64,000 bases of DNA. Origin: Amycolatopsis roodepoortensis. GTDB taxonomy: Bacteria > Actinomycetota > Actinomycetes > Mycobacteriales > Pseudonocardiaceae. Positions within the stretch are counted from its first letter, which is position 1, and every line of letters starts with the position of its first letter. The DNA lies in the NCBI RefSeq assembly GCF_014873915.1, contig NZ_JADBEJ010000008.1, positions 372,001 to 436,000 of the forward strand, written 5' to 3'. Position numbers and translations under genes: made by a program. Positions 34,515-41,748 of this stretch are shown here, piece by piece. The notes under the pieces were generated by a model that was given only the letters and a program-made list of their open reading frames with translations, had not been told where the DNA came from and ran no database searches.

Positions 34515-35690
34515 TCAGCTCGGCGGCAGCGCTTCCTTGAAGGTGGCGCGTGTCTTGTCGAGGCTGGTGCGGAGCTTGTTCTTGTCCAGCTCGAACGGCT
34601 GCGACGCCAGCAGCCCGACGGCGACGTTGCCCGAGGTGTACCACGTGGCGTCCATGCGGCGTGCCCCATCGCGTCCGGTGACGACCTCGGGATCGCCGGC
34701 CCGCGGGGCGAAGCCGCCCGCCTGGAAAGCCTGCATCATGTAGGTGACGACGGCCTTCGCGTCTTCGGCCGATCGCGTGGGGACGGCATACGTGAGATAG
34801 CCGGTGTCGCCGTCGCTGGATCCACGGACGACCACGCTGGTGACACCATGCTGGGCGAAGACCTGCGCGGACTCCTTCTGGAGGAGCTTCAGCTCGACCC
34901 CTTTGTCGAGCGAGACCGTGGAGTTCTCGGGGAGCGGCGAGCCCGGCAACGCCGGAACGCGGTCCTCAAGCGCGGGCTCCGGAGTGGGCTGGGCGGCGCC
35001 CGGCCCGCCGAGGGCGTCGGGTGCCTGCGCGATGGCGGGTGGCGACTGCTGATCGCCGCCCTTCGGCGCCCCGAGCCACACGGTGCCGCCGATGATCAGC
35101 CCCAGCACGACCAGCACGCCGGCGGCGATGAACAGCCAGGTCGGTTTCTTCTTGCCGACGACGGCGTAGTCCTCCAAGGCCGGAGCGCGGTGCCGGGGAA
35201 CGGCGTTGTCGGGGGCCAGCGACGGCAGGTTGCGGGGCAGCTGCCGGGTACCCGGATCGCGCCGGGGCTGGGGCGGCTCGGCGCGCAGGTACACCGTCGG
35301 GTTGATGTCGGCGGGCGACGGCGCGGTGGTCTTGTGGTCGGGGAGGAAGGGCAGGGAGCGTCTGCCCTTCGGGCTGTCATGCGGCTCGGCGGCCGGCTGT
35401 TCGGGTTCGCGGGGCCGGGTGTCGAAGGCCTGGGTCTGCTGCTCCGGCAGGGCGGCCGGCGGCGGCACCGGCGGGAGCGTGACGGTGGGAAGCTCGGCCG
35501 GTCTGGCGGCCGGGTTGGTGCTGTGCCACGGCCCGGCCGGATGGCGCAACGGCGAGGCGACCGGCGACGGCATCGCGCCCCCCGACGCCTCCGCGAGGAG
35601 CTCGTCGCGCCTCTTGCGGTGTTCGGTGTGCCCGATACGGCCTGAGGCCAGCTCGACATCCAGCTGCCGAAGCTCGTCCTGCCAGCTCAT
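34515..35690 (-). CDS. Single-pass membrane protein with SHOCT-like N-terminus (paralog B)
   Basis: 391 residues, the architectural twin of the gene at 28565. It begins MSWQDELRQLDVELASGRIG with HTEHRKRRDELLAE, then a Pro-rich cytosolic linker of about 140 residues, a transmembrane helix (WLFIAAGVLVVLGLIIGGTV) and a 180-residue extracytoplasmic domain containing TSVVVRGSSDGDTGYLTYA and ARRMDATWYTSGNVAVGLLA. Its stop is immediately adjacent to the stop of the convergent fusion gene (shared TGATCA). The role is unknown; position suggests a link to envelope glycan assembly. Confidence 0.75.
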   Translation of the reverse strand: MSWQDELRQLDVELASGRIGHTEHRKRRDELLAEASGGAMPSPVASPLRHPAGPWHSTNPAARPAELPTVTLPPVPPPAALPEQQTQAFDTRPREPEQPAAEPHDSPKGRRSLPFLPDHKTTAPSPADINPTVYLRAEPPQPRRDPGTRQLPRNLPSLAPDNAVPRHRAPALEDYAVVGKKKPTWLFIAAGVLVVLGLIIGGTVWLGAPKGGDQQSPPAIAQAPDALGGPGAAQPTPEPALEDRVPALPGSPLPENSTVSLDKGVELKLLQKESAQVFAQHGVTSVVVRGSSDGDTGYLTYAVPTRSAEDAKAVVTYMMQAFQAGGFAPRAGDPEVVTGRDGARRMDATWYTSGNVAVGLLASQPFELDKNKLRTSLDKTRATFKEALPPS

Positions 35691-35835
35691 TTAGCCCCCT
35701 GCCGCCGGGTGTGGGCAGCCAGTGTCGCATGACCCGGACGGGTGGTTGATATTGGTCTTTCCCATTCTTGCGTCCGTTTCGGCGCAGGTCCAGCACCGTC
35801 CGGAGCGGTACGGTGGCGGACGTGGGAAGTGCCGG

Positions 35836-36342
35836 GTGACGGAAATCGACGCGTGTCGCGGCGCGCTGCGCGAGCTGGCCATCGGCAGGCTCGCCGGACG
35901 CGACGTCCGCACCTCCCATCTGGTGGAGGCCGGACTGGACGCGATCGTCGCCGGACTCGACACCCCGTCCCTCGCCCTGCTCGCCGGGCTCGAATCCTCC
36001 GCCGAAGCCGCCGTCGACAAGGCGTTCGGCCAAGTCGTCGACGAACTCGGGCTCGAACTGCCCGCCGATCCGACGGCCGCCCGCTGGCTGCTGATCCACG
36101 GCTGGCTCACCGCGATGGTCGAAGGCCGTCTCTCGCCCGCGGCCGGCGGCGCGCTGGTCAGCGAGGTGGGCGAGTTGCTCGGGTCGCCGCCGTCGTTGCG
36201 CGGAATCGCGCGGTGGTCGGCGATGCTCGACGGCTGGATCCCGACCGACCTCACCCCGAGGGACGTCTGCGAGGTGCCGATCCTCGAGGAATCGGCCGAG
36301 CTGCTCGAAGGACCTTGGCCTCCTTCGCCGCGTCACCCGTAA
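35836..36342 (+). CDS. Hypothetical helical protein, 168 residues
   Basis: Not assigned to a family. GTG 35836 opens VTEIDACRGALRELAIGRL. The protein is Leu/Ala-rich and helical (TSHLVEAGLDAIVAGLD, LLAGLESSAEAAVDKAF) with acidic loops and no signal peptide or membrane helix; it ends EGPWPPSPRHP. The frame is open to 35722, but the upstream part includes promoter-like non-coding sequence. It is unlinked to the SOS-like box that follows it. Confidence 0.6.
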   Translation: MTEIDACRGALRELAIGRLAGRDVRTSHLVEAGLDAIVAGLDTPSLALLAGLESSAEAAVDKAFGQVVDELGLELPADPTAARWLLIHGWLTAMVEGRLSPAAGGALVSEVGELLGSPPSLRGIARWSAMLDGWIPTDLTPRDVCEVPILEESAELLEGPWPPSPRHP

Positions 36343-36356
36343 AGCCCCGTTTTCTG

Positions 36357-36376
36357 TCGTACATGTGTTCTAAAAT
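36357..36376 (+). promoter_or_regulatory. SOS-box-like operator overlapping a -10 hexamer
   Basis: TCGTACATGTGTTCTA at 36357-36372 differs at two positions from the actinobacterial LexA palindrome TCGAAC-N4-GTTCGA. It overlaps TAAAAT at 36371-36376, a good -10 box 41 bp before ATG 36418. LexA control of the next gene is predicted. Confidence 0.45.
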
Positions 36377-36417
36377 GGTCGTTGTACAGCAGGAACAGCG
36401 GCGAAAGGCAGACACGG

Positions 36418-37026
36418 ATGGCCTACATCACCCTGCCCACGTTCGTGGGGTACAGCACGAGCTCGGGTCCTTCGCGTTCCTCGTTCGTCCGGCGCTGGCG
36501 CCGTCAGTACGAGGACCCGGCCCGGGGCGGGTTCAACTTCTACCTCCGCGCCGCGAACGCGATCCGTGCCGGGCGGATCTCCGGCCGGGATCGCGAGGTG
36601 CTGCGGGCACTGGTCGAGAACGCGGACGAGCGCACGCGGCCGCACTACACCGAGATCGCCAACGGCTGGCTGCGCTACGTCGGGCGGCGTGACCTGCGGC
36701 TGGCGGAGGTCGGCCGGTCGCGATGGCGGCTCGGCTCGCTCGAGGTGGGCATCAATCCTCATCTCGGCCTGCGCAAGGGCGACGGCCCCGTGTACGTGAC
36801 CTGGCTCTACTTCAAGGAGGAGCCGTTGAGCCGGGACGCCGCGCAGATGGTGCTGTGGCTGCTCGAACAGACGATGGACGAGCTGCGGCCGGGCGGGCGG
36901 CCGCTGGTGATCGACGTCCGGCGCTCGAAGGAGTTCGCGTTGTCGCCGCGCGATCGCGACAAGGTGCGGCCGTGGGTGCGGAGTGAGGCTTCGGCCTTCA
37001 TGAGTCTTTGGGAGGCGGCCGCGTGA
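36418..37026 (+). CDS. Unknown protein behind an SOS-like box
   Basis: 202 residues, family not recognised. The N-terminus MAYITLPTFVGYSTSS is followed by a basic FVRRWRRQYEDPARGG segment, a helical block (LRAANAIRAGRISGRDREVL), a beta-rich centre (SLEVGINPHLGLRKG, VYVTWLYFKEEPLSRDAAQM) and an acidic end. It is soluble. ATG 36418 is the first codon after the operator/promoter; the frame opens slightly earlier at 36382 inside the promoter. DNA-damage induction is inferred only from the upstream site. Confidence 0.7.
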   Translation: MAYITLPTFVGYSTSSGPSRSSFVRRWRRQYEDPARGGFNFYLRAANAIRAGRISGRDREVLRALVENADERTRPHYTEIANGWLRYVGRRDLRLAEVGRSRWRLGSLEVGINPHLGLRKGDGPVYVTWLYFKEEPLSRDAAQMVLWLLEQTMDELRPGGRPLVIDVRRSKEFALSPRDRDKVRPWVRSEASAFMSLWEAAA

Positions 37027-37033
37027 TCGGACG

Positions 37034-37064
37034 ACGGCGAGCCCGCGTTCGGTGGGCTCGCCGT
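37034..37064. terminator. Hairpin terminator
   Basis: Perfect 11-bp arms (ACGGCGAGCCC at 37034-37044, complement at 37054-37064) start 8 nt after the upstream stop. It insulates the unknown protein from the DUF2716 gene. Confidence 0.65.
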
Positions 37065-37213
37065 TCACGCACCGTCATTCTCACGGTTCCGGCGGCGACG
37101 CAAGACACCTGATCAGGTGACAGTTTCGCGGACTATGCCCACGAGCTGGACAACTTGGGCCCTGAACACGAAGCTTTCCCAGTCTTAACCGGCCGAACCA
37201 CCGAGGGTCGCTC

Positions 37214-37762
37214 GTGAACAACGCTTGGGAAGCCATCTCCAGGGTCGCAGATGAGCCCGCCTGGTACTGGGTCTACGACAAGCTCGCGTTCTGGCCGAGC
37301 ACCTACGCGCACGCCTGGCCCGGCTTCCGTGAACCCGCCCCGTCCGTCGCCTGGGATCTCGCCCCTGGCGGCCTCGACCGTTCGTCACCGGAATTCCGGC
37401 TCGGCCCGTACGCCGTCGAGCAGAACGACGTCGCCCGCGTCGCGCTCGCGGCGCTGAAGGACTGCGTCGCCGAGGACGAGTGGGTCTGGGTGCTGCACTG
37501 GCAACACCAGTCGTACCGCTTCTACCCGCATCGGCACGCCGCGCTCGACCCGTGGCCGGTCCCGGTGTTCCCGCGCACGGACTACCACATGTTCCTGGCG
37601 AACGACTTCCGCTTCGGCACGCTCGGGCACCCCTGGGAACGGACGTTGTGCGTGTACGGCGAGAAGCTCGTGCCCGCCTTCGAGAAGCACGGCGGGCAGA
37701 TTTTCAAGAACGAGCTGCGGCGGGACGGGGCGCCGGCCGTGATGGCGGGCGGACCTGCCTAA
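37214..37762 (+). CDS. DUF2716-family protein
   Basis: 182 residues. The second half carries the family pattern: WVWVLHWQHQSYRFYPHR, PVPVFPRTDYHMFLANDF and FGTLGHPWERTLCVYGEKL. The N-terminus is helical with several Trp. DUF2716 proteins are small cytosolic proteins of unknown function found in accessory regions. Here it stands at the head of a toxin/immunity zone, so an immunity-like role is possible but unproven. GTG 37214 has GAGGG at 37203-37207. Confidence 0.75.
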   Translation: MNNAWEAISRVADEPAWYWVYDKLAFWPSTYAHAWPGFREPAPSVAWDLAPGGLDRSSPEFRLGPYAVEQNDVARVALAALKDCVAEDEWVWVLHWQHQSYRFYPHRHAALDPWPVPVFPRTDYHMFLANDFRFGTLGHPWERTLCVYGEKLVPAFEKHGGQIFKNELRRDGAPAVMAGGPA

Positions 37763-37765
37763 ACT
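37760..37765 (+). promoter_or_regulatory. -10 box of a leaderless promoter
   Basis: TAAACT overlaps the DUF2716 stop codon and ends 7 nt before GTG 37773. Confidence 0.45.
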
Positions 37766-37772
37766 CAGGCAG

Positions 37773-38174
37773 GTGTTCGAATACCACGGGTGGGTGACCA
37801 TCCAAGCGAGCCCTTCCGGTGACGACGACGCGGCGCTGCTCGAGCGCATCGTCGAGCGGGTGCATCGCGCCGTCCGGGACTTCGGCGACGCCGACCTGCT
37901 CGACCTCCGCTGGGCCGCCGGGGTACCGGTGCTGCACCTGGGCGGCATGGACAAACACGGCACGGCGATCGCGCCCGAGCTGGTGGACCTGTTCACCCGC
38001 GTCGGCGACCTCGCGCCCGGTTCCTACGGTCTTCTGCACGTCTGGGACGACCAGGATCCCGACCACGACAACGAGTTCAGGGTGTACCGGATGGCCCGCG
38101 GCCTGGTCACCGAACGCGGCGACGAGCACCTGTCGCCGGTCGCGCCGACCGTGCTGGACGGCTACGAGATCTGA
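37773..38174 (+). CDS. Imm7-like immunity protein
   Basis: 133 residues. The opening FEYHGWVTIQASPSGDDD matches the Imm7 family start (YHGW-type), and the domain continues with LRWAAGVPVLHLGGMDKHG and YGLLHVWDDQDPDHDNEF. Imm7 proteins neutralise partner toxins of polymorphic toxin systems. No matching toxin lies directly upstream; the deaminase cassette follows 26 nt later but has its own Imm10 gene. This one is therefore probably an orphan immunity gene kept from an earlier cassette. The start is set by GTG plus a -10 box. Confidence 0.75.
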   Translation: MFEYHGWVTIQASPSGDDDAALLERIVERVHRAVRDFGDADLLDLRWAAGVPVLHLGGMDKHGTAIAPELVDLFTRVGDLAPGSYGLLHVWDDQDPDHDNEFRVYRMARGLVTERGDEHLSPVAPTVLDGYEI

Positions 38175-38199
38175 GCTGTCTGGCCAGCGCTTTTCGTGA

Positions 38200-39534
38200 G
38201 TGATCGAATTAGGCTGTTCGGCTGCTATCCCTGCCCGTCCGAATAGGACGGAGTTCATCCGGGGCAAGAAGTACGCGGCCGCGCAGCAGGAGAAGGTCAA
38301 ACGGGGCTACAACGAGAATTCCTACAAGGAAGCGCAAGCCGTTGTGAAGAAGTCCAAATGGGACGTCTTCATAGACGCGGCCGGTGAGCTGATCAAGAGC
38401 CTCATCGGCTGGGACGACATCATGGGCTGCATCGAGGGCTCGGTCGGCTCGTGCATCAGCACCCTGCTCAACTTCATCCCCTGGGGCAAGATCCTGAAGG
38501 TCGGCGAGATCGTCGCGAGCTTCTGGAAGGGCGCGCGGGCTCTGGCGACCTTCGGTCGTGAGGTGGAGAAGGCCCAGAAGGTCATCGCGGACACCGAGCG
38601 CATCCTCGCCGACGCCGAGATGGCGGCGAACGCGGTGCAAGTGGTGGTCGCCGTGAGCGAAGGCGATGGCGTCGTCGGTGCCGCGGCCGCGGCCATGGGC
38701 GGTGCCGCCGCGGCGAGTGACTCGGGCTGCAACAGCTTCGTCCCTGGCACACAGGTCTTGATGTCGGACGGCACGACGAAGCCGATCGAGCAGGTGAAGC
38801 TCAACGATCAGGTGCAGGCCACCGACCCGGAGACCGGTGAAACCACGGCTCGGAAGGTCGTCTCCACGATCGTCGGCGAGGGGCAGAAGTATCTGGTCGA
38901 GATCAGCGTCGCCGGCGGAGCACCGATCGTGGCCACGGACGGACACCCGTTCTGGGCACCCGACCTGCGGAAGTGGGTCCCTGCCGAGCAGTTGACGGTC
39001 GGAAGCTGGCTGCAAACCAGCTCCGGCACTTGGGCGCAGGTCACCGCAGTACGTTCCTTTGCTGTCGTTGCCAGCGTTCACAACCTCACCGTCGACGACC
39101 TTCACACGTACTCTGTGCTCGCGGGGGCCATTGCGGTCCTGGTTCACAACGCGGGCGGGCACGCATGCGATATCACTGTGTCGTCGCCAAGTGGAGGCAA
39201 GAGCGATATATCGCTGAAGAGCGGTAGTATGACGCCTGAAGAGGCTTCGCTCGGGTATCCCAACAACTCGGCATTTACGCACACGGAGCATCGATTCTCA
39301 CGCATGGCTGGTGCTTCGACGGGGTCGAAGGTCTCACTGCCTAATGACCCATTCGCCGGCAAGTTCCCGTTGAGCGCTGGTGATCAGGTTACGATGCAGG
39401 GCCAACTCCCTCCCTGCTCGCGATGCAAGGGTGCGATGAACCGTATGGTCAGCGAGTTGGGAGTGTCGGTAACCTACGAATGGTCCGGCGCCAAGGGTAG
39501 TGGATCATGGACAGCTGGAAGGAGGAAGCGTTAA
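38200..39534 (+). CDS. Orphan polymorphic-toxin tip: pretoxin region, Hint domain, Pput_2613-like deaminase
   Basis: 444 residues with no secretion, RHS or WXG100 part. Residues 15-170 form the helical pretoxin segment often found after RHS cores (WDVFIDAAGELIKSLIGWDD). Residues 177-317 are a Hint autoprotease: Cys177 in CNSFVPGTQVLMSDGTTKPI, VATDGHPFWAPD, ending in VLVHN. The C-terminal 125 residues are a zinc deaminase with HTE (His361-Glu363) and PCSRC (Cys406, Cys409) and an ...VTYEWSG strand, closest by eye to the Pput_2613 deaminase family. No ribosome-binding site precedes GTG 38200. Codon use becomes AT-richer right after the Hint domain. Confidence 0.8.
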   Translation: MIELGCSAAIPARPNRTEFIRGKKYAAAQQEKVKRGYNENSYKEAQAVVKKSKWDVFIDAAGELIKSLIGWDDIMGCIEGSVGSCISTLLNFIPWGKILKVGEIVASFWKGARALATFGREVEKAQKVIADTERILADAEMAANAVQVVVAVSEGDGVVGAAAAAMGGAAAASDSGCNSFVPGTQVLMSDGTTKPIEQVKLNDQVQATDPETGETTARKVVSTIVGEGQKYLVEISVAGGAPIVATDGHPFWAPDLRKWVPAEQLTVGSWLQTSSGTWAQVTAVRSFAVVASVHNLTVDDLHTYSVLAGAIAVLVHNAGGHACDITVSSPSGGKSDISLKSGSMTPEEASLGYPNNSAFTHTEHRFSRMAGASTGSKVSLPNDPFAGKFPLSAGDQVTMQGQLPPCSRCKGAMNRMVSELGVSVTYEWSGAKGSGSWTAGRRKR

Positions 39535-39536
39535 CG

Positions 39537-39971
39537 ATGAGATTGACCGCCGCAGAGGTTGGGTTCTTCGAAGATTACGAGGACGAAGAGGCCCTTGAAG
39601 TGGGCATCGCAGGGGTGGACGAGTCCGGTGCTTCGAGATCATTCTCATTTCAGCGATCAACATACGAGCCAGATGAGCAGGAAATTCAGTCCGGAATGGA
39701 TTCCTACAACGTTTCCACCGAGCGAGGCATGACCGTATACGGCTGCCTGCGAAGTGTGCGACTCTCTGGAACGGTTCTCGCGCTGGAATTCGCCGCTGAG
39801 GATGCAGAGATTCTTGAGATATCGACGCCTGTTGAAGTGAACCTGAGCGAAGCACAGGTGGACGAGAGAATTCTGTCTCGGAAGCTTCGTGAGATTCTGA
39901 ACTGGGGCTCGCCTGAGAAGCGGCCGGATTTGGTTGGCCTGGACGTCCAGGAGCCACCCACCGGCGCGTAG
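39537..39971 (+). CDS. Imm10-like immunity protein
   Basis: 144 residues, beginning 2 nt after the toxin stop and preceded by GGAGGAAG. It is acidic, with a beta-rich pattern: LEVGIAGVDESGASRSFSFQ, YNVSTERGMTVYGCLRSVRL, then LALEFAAEDAEILEIS. The placement and the Y-x-V..G-x-T-V-Y-G core fit the Imm10 family, which antagonises deaminase and other toxin tips. The composition matches the AT-richer toxin tip rather than the flanking genes, so toxin and immunity moved together. An ORF start at 39507 inside the toxin is rejected. Confidence 0.75.
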   Translation: MRLTAAEVGFFEDYEDEEALEVGIAGVDESGASRSFSFQRSTYEPDEQEIQSGMDSYNVSTERGMTVYGCLRSVRLSGTVLALEFAAEDAEILEISTPVEVNLSEAQVDERILSRKLREILNWGSPEKRPDLVGLDVQEPPTGA

Positions 39972-40007
39972 GTAGCGTTTCTTGAGGCTCCGCCAGGTTT
40001 TTCACCC

Positions 40008-40181
40008 ATGATGGATTTTGGTATTGGCTTTCGCGATGGTGCGGAGGCCGGTCCCACGATAGGTGACCGGTCCGCCGTGGTGCCGGACTGGGAGTGGGTG
40101 GACAGGGCACAGTGGGAGTGCCCACATGGCAGTGATTCGATTGCCCGCGGCCTCGAGGTCTGGCATGTCACTGCCGGCTGA
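40008..40181 (+). CDS. Possible 57-residue ORF or gene remnant
   Basis: ATG ATG opens MMDFGIGFRDGAEAGPTIGD and the frame runs to TGA at 40179-40181 through WEWVDRAQWECPHG and GLEVWHVTAG. There is no clear ribosome-binding site. The composition is intermediate between toxin cassette and core genes. It may be the remains of a further immunity or toxin gene. No family is recognised. Confidence 0.25.
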   Translation: MMDFGIGFRDGAEAGPTIGDRSAVVPDWEWVDRAQWECPHGSDSIARGLEVWHVTAG

Positions 40182-40206
40182 CCTGGTGGTCTAAATCGCA
40201 ATCGTT

Positions 40207-40226
40207 CTTGAGTAGCCGTACTCAAG
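40207..40226. promoter_or_regulatory. Perfect inverted repeat upstream of the YiaA/B-like gene
   Basis: CTTGAGTA (40207-40214) and TACTCAAG (40219-40226) with a 4-nt spacer lie 34 bp before ATG 40260. It could be an operator of a TetR/MarR-type regulator or a terminator of the remnant upstream. Confidence 0.4.
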
Positions 40227-40259
40227 ACACCGGGGGCCGTCAGCGCGACCGTGGTACGC

Positions 40260-40553
40260 ATGACGAAAACTTCCGCAGGGCCGCCCACCACCGTCGCGTT
40301 CTTCGTCCAGGCCGCCCTCTCGTTCGGCCTGGCGCTGCTCGCGGTCGTCATCGGCATCTGGTACCTGCCGGTCGACGGCTGGGTCCGCGGCTTCCTCGCC
40401 CTCGGCATGCTCTTCCTGACCACTTCGGCGTTCACGCTCGCCAAGTGCATCCGTGACCGGCAGGACGAGAACACCGTCGTCAGCAGAGTCGACCAGGCCC
40501 GCGTCGACAAGCTCCTGTCCGAGCACGACCCCTTCAAAACACCCGCGCTCTAG
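40260..40553 (+). CDS. YiaA/YiaB-family inner membrane protein
   Basis: 97 residues. Two close transmembrane helices (TVAFFVQAALSFGLALLAVV and WVRGFLALGMLFLTTSAFTL) are joined by the conserved IGIWYLPVDG turn, and a charged tail (CIRDRQDENTVVSRVDQARV) follows. This matches the YiaA/B two-helix domain, function unknown. ATG 40260 is preferred; GTG 40251 would add three residues. The stop lies against the convergent decayed gene. Confidence 0.8.
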   Translation: MTKTSAGPPTTVAFFVQAALSFGLALLAVVIGIWYLPVDGWVRGFLALGMLFLTTSAFTLAKCIRDRQDENTVVSRVDQARVDKLLSEHDPFKTPAL

Positions 40554-41056
40554 TCTTTCCGGCGTCCTTCATCGTGGTGATGCGGTGATAGATGCCGTCG
40601 CGATAAGCGAGGACGACCGCGTCCTTGACCTCGGGGGCTGCGACGGCCTGCCAGCCGGAGCGGCCGGTGCCCTTCAGGAACTGTGAGATGTCGTCGCGGG
40701 GGAGGCCGACCGTGCCGCCGCCCACGACCTTGCCCGCGCCGTCCGTGATCAGGATGCATTGGCCTGCTGTCCGCCGCTGAGCAGCATGCTCCACAAGGCG
40801 GCGAACATACCTGCCGCGAGGACGTCGCTGAGGAAGCCGATCGGGGCTGGGTTCTGGCGAACAGTTTCGCGTCAAGCCAGAAGATAAGGCCGACCAGCAC
40901 GATCGGGTGTTCGTGGTAGAGCTGGAACAGCTGGGCGACGTCGAGGTCGCCATTGTCGTCGGCGATCAGGCCGAGGACGACCGAGAAGTCCGCGTGTTGA
41001 TCTTCGGCGCCCGGATGAACTCGGTGATCGAGAGCAGGGATCGGCGCGGCGGTCAC
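40534..41056 (-). pseudogene. Decayed membrane-protein gene, three fragments in three frames
   Basis: Three coherent peptide segments read in order on the minus strand, each in a different frame: DLDVAQLFQLYHEHPIVLVG with LIFWLDAKLFA (about 40865-41000), then PIGFLSDVLAAGMFAALWSM with LLSGGQQANAS (40770-40844), then GGGTVGLPRDDISQFLKGTG to MKDAGKTRARVF (40534-40770). At least two frameshifts are needed to join them. The intact parent would be a protein with two hydrophobic segments and a soluble C-terminus. Sequencing error is the alternative explanation. Confidence 0.5.
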
Positions 41057-41478
41057 TGCCCAAAGGACTCAGAAGGGACCTTTTCGCGCAGAGTTCGCTT
41101 CGCCTGCGTGCCGGGCCCGGCACTCTTTCGCTCGGCTTCCATGGTCGAGACGGGTGCCGCTCTCGTCAGTGGTTCCCCACCTCGAAGATCCGGTCCACAA
41201 AGTACCGAACGCCCAGGTGGCGGCCTCTGAGCCCGCCGACGTATGCACAAATCCGAATTACTACGGTCGTGTGAACTCGCTCACCGAACCTGTAGCACTT
41301 AGTAACCACCAGAACGAGCGAAACAAGACGCTAAGAAGGGGAGAAGATCGACGTGCCCCATACTCACCCGGGAAGGTGAGGTGAACGAACCGTGGAGGTC
41401 CGGGGGCTCGGGCCCCCGGGAATCATGGCGAGCAAGCCTCGGTCCAGGCGTTCCCTGGACACACTGCGCCCGCTTGAG
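41057..41478. other. 422-bp gene-free region downstream of the tRNA
   Basis: No frame with actinomycete codon bias was found. The middle part (41240-41340) is AT-richer than average. The hairpin at 41400-41419 is the only clear structure. It is the region between the decayed gene and tRNA-Gly and may be old integration-site debris; no repeat of the tRNA 3' end is seen here. Confidence 0.4.
41400..41419. terminator. Hairpin downstream of tRNA-Gly
   Basis: CCGGGGGC (41400-41407) pairs with GCCCCCGG (41412-41419), 60 nt past the tRNA 3' end on the minus strand. Confidence 0.45.
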
Positions 41479-41551
41479 AGCGGATGACGGGATTCGAACC
41501 CGCGACCCTCACCTTGGCAAGGTGATGCGCTACCAGCTGCGCTACATCCGC
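41479..41551 (-). tRNA. tRNA-Gly (anticodon GCC)
   Basis: The minus strand folds as a full cloverleaf of 73 nt: acceptor GCGGATG/CATCCGC with discriminator T, D-arm GCGC/GCGC, anticodon stem TCACC/GGTGA around TTGCCAA (GCC), T-arm GCGGG/CCCGT with TTCGAAT. The CCA end is not encoded. It reads codons GGC/GGU for glycine. Confidence 0.95.
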
Positions 41552-41748
41552 ATGTGTTGCTCTGCTCCGGTACTCGTTTGAAGCAGTGGGACAACCATAC
41601 ACCGACCCTCTGTAGCGGTTTCGACCCACCCCTCCAGGTGCTTCGGCGTCACACCTGGCGTACAAGGGGTGACGACGGCTGCATACCTCCGTATGGTGTC
41701 CCCATTCGACCGAATGGTGAGTCCTTCGGGGAGGAGGTGCCTGGCCGG

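Noticed and set aside
41057-41551. Integration site of a mobile element at tRNA-Gly
   Set aside because: No integrase gene and no repeated tRNA 3' segment was found in the window; the decayed region alone is not enough.
41381-41581. 66-codon plus-strand ORF across the tRNA
   Set aside because: It is the typical spurious translation of an antisense tRNA (DGIRTRDPHLGKV-like product).
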